Part shown: one piece after another, positions 47,895-57,700 of the stretch
Position numbering within the stretch: the first letter of the stretch is position 1
Layout: each line of letters begins with the position of its first letter
Translations under genes and position numbers: made by a program
The notes under the pieces: generated by a model
Databases searched by the model: none
The model's input: the letters and a program-made list of their open reading frames with translations, nothing else
Told to the model about the DNA's origin: nothing
Source: an uncultured Vibrio sp.
Lineage (GTDB): Bacteria > Pseudomonadota > Gammaproteobacteria > Enterobacterales > Vibrionaceae
Reading direction: 5' to 3'
Assembly (NCBI RefSeq): GCF_963675395.1
Contig: NZ_OY776223.1
Coordinates: 930,001-994,000, forward strand
Length of the DNA: 64,000 nucleotides

Positions 47895-48488
47895 TTACCC
47901 TTCCGACTCAATAATCGCTTTTAGTGAATGCGGATGAAGTTTGATACATACCCCTTGGTACTTAAATGCAACCGTTGGGTTGTTGAGGCGTTCACCCTCA
48001 CCTTTCGGACTGGAGAGTTTAATTTTCACCCCCATCTCTTCAACTTTTTTAAAGTGCGCACCAAATTCAGGGTAACGGTGCTTTATATCCGCCAAAAATT
48101 CATCCGCCGTCTCCGCATGAGATGGGATGACAAACTCTACGTGCTCCCAGCCTTCTGTTGGGTAGATCTTACCTTCTGCGGGATACGGCAACTCCAAGCA
48201 CTCTATTTTCCAGCCTCGGCTTTCGAGCACTTTACCAAACTCAATCACGATGATTGGGCGGCCATTGATTTGCGCTTGAGAAATGACTTTACCGTATTGA
48301 CTCCACGCTTGATGTGCTTGTTTCGCAATTTCAATATCGTTGATACGTAATGCAATATGATCGGCTTGAGCCAAACTCAAATCCAAACGAAGCATTGACA
48401 CCAGTGCTTCAATTTTTGTAACAAAGGCGTCCAATTCCTGGAGCATCAATTCTGGTGATAAGCGTTTTTCAACAAGTTGAATAGTCAT
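47895..48488 (-). CDS. yecM: YecM-family VOC-fold protein
   Basis: A 197-residue protein of the vicinal oxygen chelate superfamily. Metal-ligand type residues appear as ADHIALRI, INGRPIIVIEF, EGWEHVEFVIP, and the final SSPKGEGERLNNPTVAFKYQGVCIKLHPHSL. E. coli YecM has the same motifs and also lies next to argS. The enzymatic function is unknown. It is divergent from argS. Confidence 0.92.
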   Translation of the reverse strand: MTIQLVEKRLSPELMLQELDAFVTKIEALVSMLRLDLSLAQADHIALRINDIEIAKQAHQAWSQYGKVISQAQINGRPIIVIEFGKVLESRGWKIECLELPYPAEGKIYPTEGWEHVEFVIPSHAETADEFLADIKHRYPEFGAHFKKVEEMGVKIKLSSPKGEGERLNNPTVAFKYQGVCIKLHPHSLKAIIESEG

Positions 48489-48707
48489 TTGAGCTCTCTT
48501 CCAAGGCGATTTATCGTTTTACTCTGGGCGCAATAGTAAACCTAAGTTGAGTGACATTCCATTCAATCGAAAAAGTAAAAAATTCCCCTAATCCTCTCTG
48601 TATGAAAAGCAATAAAGTTGTTATCATTAGCGCCATTTTTGTGAACTCCAACAGAACTCGACTCCGATTGTAACGAGTTCTTAGTCCTCGAATTGAAGGA
48701 AACGCGT

Positions 48708-50441
48708 GTGAATATCCAAGCACTTATTAATGACAAAGTATCTCAGGCTCTAGAAGCCGCTGGCGCACCTGCAGGCAGCCCTGCAGCCGTTCGTCAATCA
48801 GCAAAGCCACAATTTGGTGACTACCAAGCAAACGGCGTAATGGGCGTTGCTAAAAAACTGGGTACTAACCCACGAGAATTTGCACAGAAAGTACTGGATG
48901 TTCTAGACCTTGACGGTATCGCGAGCAAAACAGAAATCGCTGGCCCTGGTTTTATCAACATTTTCCTAAGCGAAGCGTTCTTGGCGAAACAAGCTGATGC
49001 AGCACTGGCAGATTCACGCCTGGGCGTGGCAGCAGAAGAAGCGCAAACTATCGTTGCTGACTACTCTGCGCCAAACGTTGCGAAAGAAATGCACGTTGGT
49101 CACCTGCGTTCAACCATCATCGGTGACGCTGTTGTACGTACTCTAGAGTTCTTGGGCCACAAAGTGATTCGTGCCAACCATATTGGTGACTGGGGTACTC
49201 AGTTCGGCATGCTTATCGCAAACCTAGAGCGTGTGCAGAAAGAATCTGGCGAAGTGTCTATGGAGCTGGCTGACCTTGAAGCCTTCTACCGCGAATCTAA
49301 AAAGCTTTATGATGAAGACGAAGAGTTCGCAGTTAAAGCGCGCAACTACGTTGTGAAACTACAAAGCGGCGACGAGTTCTGCGCAGAAATGTGGAAGAAA
49401 CTGGTTGACGTAACCATGATCCAAAACCAACGCAACTACGATCGTCTAAACGTATCACTAACTCGTGATGACGTAATGGGCGAGAGCATGTACAACGACA
49501 TGCTACCTAAGATCGTAGCAGACCTTAAAGCACAAGGTCTTGCAGTTGAAGATGACGGTGCACAAGTTGTATTCCTAGACGAATACAAAAACAAAGACGG
49601 TGAGCCTATGGGCGTTATCGTTCAAAAACGCGATGGCGGCTTCCTATACACCACAACGGACATCGCCTGTGCGAAGTACCGTTACGAAGAGCTAGGCGCA
49701 GACCGTGTACTTTACTTCATCGACTCTCGTCAGCACCAGCACCTAATGCAAGCTTGGACTATCGTGCGTAAAGCAGGATACGTACCTGAGTCTGTATCCC
49801 TTGAGCACCACGCATTCGGCATGATGCTAGGTAAAGATGGCCGCCCATTTAAGACTCGCGCGGGTGGTACAGTACGTCTTGCTGATCTGCTGGATGAAGC
49901 AGAAGAGCGTGCAGCTAAGCTGATCGAATCTAAAAATTCAGAACTCGATGCAGAAGAGAAAGAAAAGATCGCTAAAACAGTTGCAATGGCAGCGGTTAAG
50001 TACTCTGACCTATCTAAGCACCGCACAACTGATTACGTGTTTGATTGGGACATCATGCTGGCATTCGAAGGTAACACGGCACCGTACATGCAGTACGCCT
50101 ACACTCGTGTTGCTTCTATCTTCGCCAAAGCGGGCGTTTCAATGGATGAGCTTCAGGGTGATATCCAAATCACTGACGAGAAAGAAAAAGCGCTTATCGC
50201 AAAACTTCTACAGTTCGAAGAAGCGGTTCAATCTGTCGCTCGCGAAGGTCAACCTCACATCATGTGTAGCTACTTGTTTGAGCTAGCAGGCCAGTTCTCA
50301 AGCTTCTACGAAGCGTGCCCTATCCTAATTGCAGAAGACGAAGCAGTTAAACAAAGCCGTCTGAAACTTGCAGCACTAACAGCGAAGACCATCAAGCAAG
50401 GTCTCTCTCTGCTAGGTATCGAAACGCTAGAGCGCATGTAA
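48708..50441 (+). CDS. argS: Arginyl-tRNA synthetase
   Basis: A 577-residue class I synthetase that charges tRNA-Arg. The signature HIGH appears as [20 protein letters not shown]. The N-terminal Add1 domain and C-terminal DALR anticodon-binding domain are complete ([12 protein letters not shown] to [12 protein letters not shown]). The start is GTG, with AAGGA seven bases upstream; it aligns with MNIQALL of E. coli. A TTG five codons earlier overlaps the ribosome binding site and is rejected. Confidence 0.97.
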   Translation: MNIQALINDKVSQALEAAGAPAGSPAAVRQSAKPQFGDYQANGVMGVAKKLGTNPREFAQKVLDVLDLDGIASKTEIAGPGFINIFLSEAFLAKQADAALADSRLGVAAEEAQTIVADYSAPNVAKEMHVGHLRSTIIGDAVVRTLEFLGHKVIRANHIGDWGTQFGMLIANLERVQKESGEVSMELADLEAFYRESKKLYDEDEEFAVKARNYVVKLQSGDEFCAEMWKKLVDVTMIQNQRNYDRLNVSLTRDDVMGESMYNDMLPKIVADLKAQGLAVEDDGAQVVFLDEYKNKDGEPMGVIVQKRDGGFLYTTTDIACAKYRYEELGADRVLYFIDSRQHQHLMQAWTIVRKAGYVPESVSLEHHAFGMMLGKDGRPFKTRAGGTVRLADLLDEAEERAAKLIESKNSELDAEEKEKIAKTVAMAAVKYSDLSKHRTTDYVFDWDIMLAFEGNTAPYMQYAYTRVASIFAKAGVSMDELQGDIQITDEKEKALIAKLLQFEEAVQSVAREGQPHIMCSYLFELAGQFSSFYEACPILIAEDEAVKQSRLKLAALTAKTIKQGLSLLGIETLERM

Positions 50442-50460
50442 GCTAATCTTAGTTAGAGCT

Positions 50461-50498
50461 AAAAAAAGGCTGATGCGAAAGCGTCAGCCTTTTTGTTT
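50461..50498 (+). terminator. Rho-independent terminator of argS
   Basis: AAAAAGGCTGA-GC pairs with GC-TCAGCCTTTTT around a GAAA loop, followed by more T. Confidence 0.9.
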
Positions 50499-50543
50499 AT
50501 ACTGAATTCAATCTATACAATTAAAAATAAATTGGGAAACAAA

Positions 50544-50972
50544 ATGAGTTTTGAACTGCACCCTCAACTAGCAAAAGACACCACTGTTATTGGCCATTTC
50601 CCACTTTGCATTGCTCTGCTGCATAAAGATAATGCCGTACCTTGGGTTATTCTGGTTCCCAAGCGTGCTAACTTAAAAGAGTTGCACCACTTACCAATGC
50701 ATGATCAGCGACAGTTCTTATTAGAGTCTCAGGCAGTAAGCCAAGCTCTTGAAGCAACATTCCTTCCAGACAAACTCAATATGGGCGCACTGGGCAACAT
50801 GGTGCCTCAACTGCATATCCACCATATCGCGCGATTTAAAGATGACGTCGCTTGGCCCGGGCCTGTTTGGGGCAACACCAAAGGTGAGTTCCGCAGTGAC
50901 GAAGAGCAGGACGAAGTCCTTGGACGAATTCAGAACGTATTATCACTCAGTTCGATTTTCCAAAAAGTATAG
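50544..50972 (+). CDS. HIT-domain hydrolase
   Basis: A 142-residue protein of the histidine-triad nucleotide hydrolase superfamily. The triad region reads MVPQLHIHHIARFKDDVAWPGPVWG, a variant spacing seen in a proteobacterial subfamily with the AWPGPVWG tail. No partner gene is recognised. The ATG follows GGGAAAC; an upstream in-frame ATG would place the start inside the argS terminator and is rejected. The likely substrate class is nucleoside phosphoramidates or dinucleotides, but this is family inference. Confidence 0.85.
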   Translation: MSFELHPQLAKDTTVIGHFPLCIALLHKDNAVPWVILVPKRANLKELHHLPMHDQRQFLLESQAVSQALEATFLPDKLNMGALGNMVPQLHIHHIARFKDDVAWPGPVWGNTKGEFRSDEEQDEVLGRIQNVLSLSSIFQKV

Positions 50973-50998
50973 ACCTGACGGCAGACTCCAGAGACGAA

Positions 50999-51030
50999 AA
51001 AGCCGCCCGTGAATAAGGCGGCTTCTTTCT
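50999..51030. terminator. Bidirectional terminator between the HIT gene and feoC
   Basis: AAGCCGCC pairs with GGCGGCTT around CGTGAATAA. TCTTTCT follows on the plus strand and TTTTCG on the minus strand. Confidence 0.8.
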
Positions 51031-51040
51031 GTCCGACGGT

Positions 51041-51271
51041 TTACATCGTCACTGTCAGTGATAGTCCATCTTGCCGCGTCACTGCATAACGCACGCGAGT
51101 CACATGATGAGCGTTATTAGTGTCTACCAAACGTGTGATACGACCTTTGTTGATCCACACACTTAGCATTGCGTCGGCACCATCTTCACTCATGCCAAAA
51201 TGCTTTGCCAACTCTGACTGCGACACCGCCCCGTGGTCCTCAATATAGTTATAAAGCTGTTTTAAGATCAT
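51041..51271 (-). CDS. feoC: Ferrous iron transport protein FeoC
   Basis: A 76-residue winged-helix protein of the FeoC family (MILKQLYNYIEDHGAVSQSELAKHFGMSEDGADAML). It lacks the cysteine cluster of the enterobacterial form, as is usual in vibrios. V. cholerae FeoC is required for FeoB complex function rather than acting as a repressor. The start overlaps the feoB stop by four bases. Confidence 0.92.
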   Translation of the reverse strand: MILKQLYNYIEDHGAVSQSELAKHFGMSEDGADAMLSVWINKGRITRLVDTNNAHHVTRVRYAVTRQDGLSLTVTM

Positions 51272-53544
51272 GCTACTTGTGCCTCCAGCGAGCCTTGCTG
51301 TTTCTTACCAATACGTTTAAAGACACGATAAGTACTAAAGAAGATCGCTACAATCACAGCCATCCATACCCCGCTGGTAACAGGACTGTGCGAAAAGTGC
51401 ATCATTTGATGATAGAACGTCGCCGTTAGGTAAGCTAACCCCATCGTCCAAACCGCAATAAAACGCGCAAAGTTATTACCAAATTCACGTACATACGCCC
51501 CCATTGCAGCAACACAAGGAGTGTATAGCAGGATGAATATTAAATATGCAAACGCGGCATGGCCTGAAACAAACTGAGATTTAATGTTGCCGAAGATTGA
51601 TGAGTCCACCTCTTGTTCTTCCGCCGCTGCATATGTATCGGTCAGGTCACCCACTTCTATACCCAGAGGATCAGAGTAGCTAAGCCCTGCAAGGTTTTCA
51701 GGAATACTCATTACCGCTTCTTCCAGACTGCCTAATAAGTCAAACTCTGCGTCTTCCTCATCCGTTGGAGAAGTATAAAGGCTGTTTAATGTACCCACTA
51801 CCGCCTCTTTAGCGAAGATACCGGTAATAATGCCAACCGTCGCTGGCCAGTTGTCCTTTTCGATACCAATTGGTGCAAACACGGGAGTGACAACCTGTGA
51901 CGCTTTTGAAAGTACAGATTTCTCGCTATCTTCATTACCGAAGCTTCCGTCAGTACCAAGTGAGTTTAAGAAGCTAAGCAGCGCCACCACAATAACAATG
52001 GTTTTACCTGCTCCTAGTACAAAACGCTTAAGCTTTTGCCAGGTTTTAATCACAACATTCTGTAGTGTCGGTAATTCATAATTAGGCATTTCCATCACAA
52101 AGCTGTCACTACTACCCGGGTAAAGGGTATGTTTCAGAAACAGGCCCGTGAAAATGGCAGCCACAATACCAAGCAGGTAAAGCGCAAATACAACGTTTTG
52201 ACCAGAGTCGGGGAAAAACGCTGCCGCAAACAGAGCATAAACAGGCAGACGAGCACCACAAGACATAAAGGGCACCATCGAGGCAGCCAGTTTACGTTCA
52301 CGTTCTTGATCGAGAGTTCGAGTAGCCATAATAGACGGCACATTACAGCCAAATCCTAAAACAAGCGGTACAAAGGCTTTGCCTGGCAAGCCAATTTTCT
52401 GCATCACTTTATCCAGAACGAATGCCGCTCGAGCCATATAACCAGAGCTTTCAAGTACTGCAAGGAATAGATATAGGCAAGCAATGACAGGAATAAAGGT
52501 AGCAACCGTCTGAATGCCACCACCGAGACCATCAGCAAGGACAGTCACTAGCCATACAGGTAAGTGATCATCCAACAAGTAATGGCCACCATCAACCAGT
52601 AACGCCCCTACCCCGATATCAAAGAAATCAATAAATGCACTACCGATGTTGATTGAGAACATAAACATCAGATACATAACAACAAAGAAAAACGGAATAC
52701 CGACCCACTTATTTAAAATAAATTGGTCTAGCTTCTCTGTCACACTACGACTGAGTTTTCCTTCACTGCGGCGAATCTTCTTACACTGCTCATGCAAATG
52801 TGTGTATTTGGTATCCGCGACATGTAAATCAATATCCAAATTGAGCTTTGCAATCGCCTCTAAGACTGTGCTTCTATCACTTTCGGAAAGGCTGTTGAGA
52901 ACTAAGGTGTCTTTTTCCAAGGCACGAATAGCAAGGGCGCGATGAGAGACCGACTGATCACAAAAAAGCGTTGAGATGTTTGCAATTGCGGCTTCCATTT
53001 GTTCGCCATAGTTCAGCGACAAATCTTTAAGGGCAATCCCCTGAACGATAGACTTATGCAATCTTTCTTTAAATTCCGCTACTTGTGCTTTGTCCGTTGC
53101 CGACAAACTGAGAACTGGACAACCCAACGTCTTCTCTAGCTCGGCCACATTAATCATTTGACGCTCACGCTTTAAAGCATCCATCTTATTTAAGACAACA
53201 ATCATCGGACGACCAAGCTCACGAAGCTGCAGCGTCATGTATAAACTACGTTCTAAGCTTGTTACATCAACAACATTGATGATCAAATCAGCGGGATGCG
53301 TCAGCACCGCACGTGAAGCAATTGACTCGTCAATACTATTACTATCATTTCCGCTATCTAGAGAGTAAATACCAGGAAGGTCCGTAAGCAAGAACTGGTC
53401 ACCAGCATGTTTATATTGACCCGTTTTTTTCTCGACAGTCACACCAACCCAGTTACCAACCTGTTGTTTTGCGCCAGTTAAACCATTAAAAAGCGTCGTT
53501 TTGCCACTATTCGGGTTACCTACCGTGAGTATTTGATACTGCAT
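51268..53544 (-). CDS. feoB: Ferrous iron transporter FeoB
   Basis: A 758-residue inner-membrane Fe2+ transporter with a cytoplasmic GTPase domain. G motifs are G1 GNPNSGKTT, G3 DLPGIYSL and G4 VLNKMD. The membrane part contains two Gate domains (GFGCNVPSIMATRTL; TPCVAAMGAYVREF) with the conserved Cys residues of the pore. Its start overlaps the feoA stop by one base (TAATG), consistent with tight co-translation. Confidence 0.97.
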   Translation of the reverse strand: MQYQILTVGNPNSGKTTLFNGLTGAKQQVGNWVGVTVEKKTGQYKHAGDQFLLTDLPGIYSLDSGNDSNSIDESIASRAVLTHPADLIINVVDVTSLERSLYMTLQLRELGRPMIVVLNKMDALKRERQMINVAELEKTLGCPVLSLSATDKAQVAEFKERLHKSIVQGIALKDLSLNYGEQMEAAIANISTLFCDQSVSHRALAIRALEKDTLVLNSLSESDRSTVLEAIAKLNLDIDLHVADTKYTHLHEQCKKIRRSEGKLSRSVTEKLDQFILNKWVGIPFFFVVMYLMFMFSINIGSAFIDFFDIGVGALLVDGGHYLLDDHLPVWLVTVLADGLGGGIQTVATFIPVIACLYLFLAVLESSGYMARAAFVLDKVMQKIGLPGKAFVPLVLGFGCNVPSIMATRTLDQERERKLAASMVPFMSCGARLPVYALFAAAFFPDSGQNVVFALYLLGIVAAIFTGLFLKHTLYPGSSDSFVMEMPNYELPTLQNVVIKTWQKLKRFVLGAGKTIVIVVALLSFLNSLGTDGSFGNEDSEKSVLSKASQVVTPVFAPIGIEKDNWPATVGIITGIFAKEAVVGTLNSLYTSPTDEEDAEFDLLGSLEEAVMSIPENLAGLSYSDPLGIEVGDLTDTYAAAEEQEVDSSIFGNIKSQFVSGHAAFAYLIFILLYTPCVAAMGAYVREFGNNFARFIAVWTMGLAYLTATFYHQMMHFSHSPVTSGVWMAVIVAIFFSTYRVFKRIGKKQQGSLEAQVA

Positions 53545-53771
53545 TACACTCTCTCCACTTCGATTTTTTGAGCTATCGCTTCTCTCAGCGCAACAGACAC
53601 GCCACGGACCTCAACTTGCAATGGGTCGCCCATCGGAGCGCGTCTAATCACTTTGACGACTGTATTCGGCAATAGCCCCATAACCATTAGCTTTTTCCTA
53701 ACCTCAGGTGAAAGACCATCTAGTAAACGAATAGTCACCGAGTCACCGGGTATAATTTGTGATAGCTTCAT
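53544..53771 (-). CDS. feoA: Ferrous iron transport protein FeoA
   Basis: A 75-residue SH3-like cytoplasmic protein that interacts with FeoB (MKLSQIIPGDSVTIRLLDGLSPEVRKKLMVMGLLPN). The frame extends 13 codons upstream, but MKLSQI is the family N-terminus, and the extension overlaps a candidate Fur site. It is the first gene of feoABC. Confidence 0.94.
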   Translation of the reverse strand: MKLSQIIPGDSVTIRLLDGLSPEVRKKLMVMGLLPNTVVKVIRRAPMGDPLQVEVRGVSVALREAIAQKIEVERV

Positions 53772-53789
53772 AGTAACCCCAACATTATT

Positions 53790-53808
53790 GCTAATGATAG
53801 ATATTTTC
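53790..53808 (-). promoter_or_regulatory. Candidate Fur box ahead of feoA
   Basis: GCTAATGATAGATATTTTC matches the 19-base Fur consensus at 14 positions by eye. It lies 19-37 bases upstream of the chosen feoA start, within the probable leader. Iron repression of feo by Fur is well known in enteric bacteria and vibrios. Confidence 0.5.
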
Positions 53809-53856
53809 ATTTAAAGAATTAATGCTGCAATAATACTCCTATGTGCCCTCTCATTT

Positions 53857-53872
53857 ATTGTGTGAAATCAAA
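53857..53872 (-). promoter_or_regulatory. Candidate FNR-like site ahead of feoA
   Basis: On the plus strand TTGTG, four bases, ATCAA matches eight of ten positions of the FNR core TTGAT-N4-ATCAA. It lies about 90-100 bases upstream of feoA, a suitable distance for activation under low oxygen. Confidence 0.35.
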
Positions 53873-54118
53873 GTTACCATAAATGCTTTAACCCTTATGC
53901 AAACGTCAACATCGTTAATTTTGTTCACGTCATTTTCGTCAAAACTCTATCAACTGGCGACCTTTAATTTTAGAAAAACAATAAGAACCACAGAGAAATG
54001 AGAAAATATTACTTACATATCATATGCTTATATTATCCATATAAACATTGTCGCTTTTTTCATACTAAAGTGTCGTTATTTTTATAAGAAAAATAAGTAA
54101 CCCCTCGTATAGTTAACT
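53873..54118. other. A/T-rich intergenic sequence between feoA promoter and candidate RNA
   Basis: About 250 A/T-rich bases with no supported open frame. A -10-like TATAGT at 54108-54113 lies just before the candidate RNA on the plus strand; a clear -35 was not seen. Nothing else was recognised. Confidence 0.4.
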
Positions 54119-54243
54119 CATCGAGAGGGCGACCTCTCAAATGTATTCCAGAGGTGGCATGTCACATGCCACTCCGGCAGCAAGCGAAGGTGTCCTTGAC
54201 ACCCGTGGTATAGTCCCCCCGGCTATACCACGATATTTTTTTT
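54119..54243 (+). ncRNA. Candidate structured small RNA
   Basis: About 125 bases that fold into four successive hairpins. They are GAGAGG-GCGA-CCTCTC (54123-54138, GNRA-type loop), GTGGCATG-TCA-CATGCCAC (54154-54172), GGTGTC-CTT-GACACC (54189-54203), and CGTGGTATAG/CTATACCACG with loop TCCCCCCGG (54204-54232). The last runs into eight T, an ideal terminator. A TATAGT -10 element lies about 8 bases upstream of the first hairpin. No open frame or known riboswitch pattern is recognised. The C-rich terminal loop could pair with G-rich ribosome binding sites (inference). Confidence 0.65.
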
Positions 54244-54754
54244 CATTGATTCTTAACCCCTGAACAGCCCCACCCCAACAACATATTTGCTCTTCTCGTT
54301 AGCTCAAAGCGTATACTGGTAAACGTACAACGTACTGGTTGATCTATTCATTTTTGATGTGAACACTGCTGTGATTTAACGGTCCGAAGAATACCTAGAA
54401 AAGAGTGCGATTAAGAATCTGCTCTCCTCGTACTTCTTCGCCAGCTGCTATTAGATCCCTAATCAGGAATCGCGCCGATGACAATGCTCTAGAGCCTGTC
54501 TATTAATTTGACATTAAAAGAGGCGCTACTTAGCAGAGAGCAACTTCTTCAATCCGTTCCGTCATCAGATCTAGCGACGAAGTAGCATGATTTAGGATTT
54601 ACTTACCGAGCGTACTGGTATGAAAATGTTAGTTCCGGCTAGCGTTAGCAGTTAGCTGGTTCGTGATGTAGCTAAAGCTCCTCGGAGTAGCAGTGCTGAG
54701 TGAGGATTGTACGCACTCAATTTATAAAAATTTGAGTGCTATTTGTGAGGAAAA
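54244..54754. other. Unrecognised intergenic sequence, possibly decayed
   Basis: About 510 bases without a plausible complete gene. Short open fragments occur on both strands (for example minus-strand YEESRFLIALFSRYSSDR before a stop), broken by many stops, which would fit a decayed gene or element. A hairpin GCACTCAA/TTGAGTGC at 54713-54739 lies after the AraC-type gene and may act as its weak terminator. No terminal inverted repeats or target duplications were found by eye. Confidence 0.4.
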
Positions 54755-57700
54755 TTAGCTGGCGTCCTGATTTTCTTGAGTCAAAGCAAACTTCGAAGGA
54801 GGCAAGCCAAAATACAGTCTGAACTTCTGACTAAAGTAAGACGGATCGTTGAAACCACAATTAAATGCAACTTCACTGATTTTCTCTCCGGCAAGGAGCT
54901 GCTCACAGGCAGTCTCTAAACGAACTTCCGTTAAATAATCTTTTAACGTTCTTGACGAAGCGGATTTGAAACGTCTTTGCAAACTGCGTTCAGACATAAA
55001 CAACATTTTTGCTGCTGATGCGGTACCGAACTCAGCGTCATGGTAATGCTCAGCCACAAGCTGGTAGACCTTTTGCAGCCACTCATCTTCGGGGCTAACC
55101 AAATTCTCAATCTCTTTTTCTGGCTCAAACTCTGACAACACATCTTCTACGCGACTCAACTCTTGAGCTACTGGCCATGTAATTTCGATTTTGCTCTGCG
55201 CATCAGAACTGAATACCGCAAAATGGCCGCCACTCTCGCTGACTAATTGTGAGACGGTATCCATTCCTAGTTCGTTAGGATTACCATTTGTCCCCCGACC
55301 TAACGATAATTTGTCCGTCAATTGGCTACCGTAATCTATAAAATTTAACCAGACGAGTTCGTTTCCCTCAGACAACACGATCTTGATCGTTTGACCACGA
55401 TAAGATCGCTTAATGATATTGGCAAAAACAGTGTTAAAAATGACGTCTAAGTTGAAGCTTTCCAAAGCGATCCTACTCGATTTACCTTCATCAACAAGCT
55501 CGACTAGAATACCCGCTTTCGCAAAGTCTTCTTTCCATACATCCACTACAGACTGGGTTATTTGGCTCAAATTATAGTTTTGGCTACCGCCTCTGGAGTC
55601 ATCTGGAACACTCCTTAATTCACTTAATTGCCAATAAACTTTAGCAAAGTGATCTTGTGTGGGTGCGTCAATCACTTGAGGAAACTTTGAAGCGAGATAA
55701 CCAACGCTTGACTTGATTGACTGAGCAACATGATCCACCAATAAGTTTCTCACTTGAATCTGTTTACGAAGTTGTTGGTTGCTGGCCAGAAGTACACGAC
55801 TTTGATGTCTAAGCTGGTTGGTTTTGAGTGTAACTTGTGCGGCCAATGCTCGATTGACTTGCACCATATAACGAGAGCGCCAATAGGTGAGTAGTCCCAT
55901 AATGATGAGTGTTGATGCAAGGAAACCAAACATTGCCAGTGAAGACAAATACCATGGTTGCTCAACCTTAAAGCGCGACTCTAATCCAATCAAACCCGCT
56001 GAAACTTGAGACTGGCTGCTTACCTGAAGATGATACTCACCGGAATTGAGATGCTCTAGAGTAAGTTGGCCGCCTTCCAATGTTTGCCATGGTTCACCTT
56101 CACTTAGACGATAATACAAGTTTTGGCTATCGGGCCTTGGCATGGTACCAAAACGGAAGCTTAATGATGAACCATAAGGCAGTTGCACGCCATCAAGGTT
56201 AGCACTTCCTACTTGAATGACTTCATTTTCATGCACCACTTGACTAACGATAAACGTAGACTCGGGCGCATTGGATACCAGCAGTGTTGAGGCTTTCGCT
56301 TTGACCAACCCATATTTTGAGCCTAATACGAGCTCGCTATCCCCACCTTCTTCTCCCTGAATATCAGTACATATACCTGGTAGAAACTCATTGTTTATCA
56401 ATCCGGACGAAGAAGAGAAATGCTTTACCAATTCTCCAGAAAGATTGTAAAAGCTTAATCCGACTGATGAAGCGAGCCAGACGCCTTGAGCGTCACCTAT
56501 CATACAAGCAGGTCTGGCATTAGAAACGCTCAACTCTACGACTTGTTTTGAATCACGGACATCCACTGTCTTAAATAGACCATAAGATGAAGCGAACCAA
56601 CGGTTTCCATCGACAGCAGTAATAATATCTAAGGATTCACCAAATTTTTCCGAAAAACGCTTGAAACGAATTTGTTCATTATCGTATTCGTAAACACCAT
56701 GATCAGTACCGATCAATAAGCGATCTTCGGTATCGTGCAAACTTGTTATCTTTGCAGGTAAGTGTTGACCAACCAACCATTCGCTGCCAAGGTTCCGGAC
56801 CCGCTGATTAGCGATATCAACGTTATACAGTTGATAACCACTTGCGACCCAAAGACGTGAAGCCCCATCGACGGCAAGGTGCTCAACCGCATGCCCGGCC
56901 ATAACTTGTAAGTAGGGGAAAGTGACCGCTTTTAAACCATCGAGCTCGAATACGTCTAAACCCGCCGATGTTGCAAGCCATAGCATCCCCTCTTGAAACA
57001 CCAGATCATTTATTGGAGCGCGAGATTCGAGGATAATTTCATTACCGTGTAAGCCTCTGCGGTAGAGTTTGTAATCATCAGCGAACCACAACGCACCATC
57101 AGGCCCAGTCACTATTTTTCGGATTCTACCCGATAGTGTTTGTGAGTCGTAACTACTGAACGTAATCCGCTCAAACTTTTTACTGAACATGGAGTAGTAG
57201 CGAATCCCCTGTCCGGTTGCTATCCACATACCGCCCATGTTGTCACTCAACAGTGAGAATATCTTGTTGCTGTCCAGTTCCAATTCAAGAAAACTAGCAG
57301 ATTCCACTTCCGTCACTTCTCCGGTCAAAAACGAATATAAGTACAGACCATGTTCGGTTCCAACCCAATACTCGTGGTTAGTCTCTGCAAACGTTAACAC
57401 ATGTGAGCCACCGACTTGGTTCACTTGTTTATCTGGCTCATTAATGTTGAAAATCAATGCACCTCGAAGCGTTCCAACCAATATTTCACGTCGCGCAGGC
57501 GAAAAGTAGATTTTTTCAATGTAATTCTGACCAGATTCAACAACATGATCAAAGGAACTTCCTTTGGACAAATAAAAGCCCGAAGTGGTGGCAAGTGCCC
57601 ACTTACTTTCTATAAAAATTGCATCGTTAATATACACGTAACTGTTGTTACTGTGCTGATAGAGCTGGAGTAATGAAAACGTCTTTAACTCACTGGTTTC

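Noticed and set aside
54119..54243. Retron msr-msd or known riboswitch
   Set aside because: No reverse transcriptase gene nearby, no a1/a2 end pairing seen, and the next plus-strand gene is far away; no known riboswitch core was recognised.
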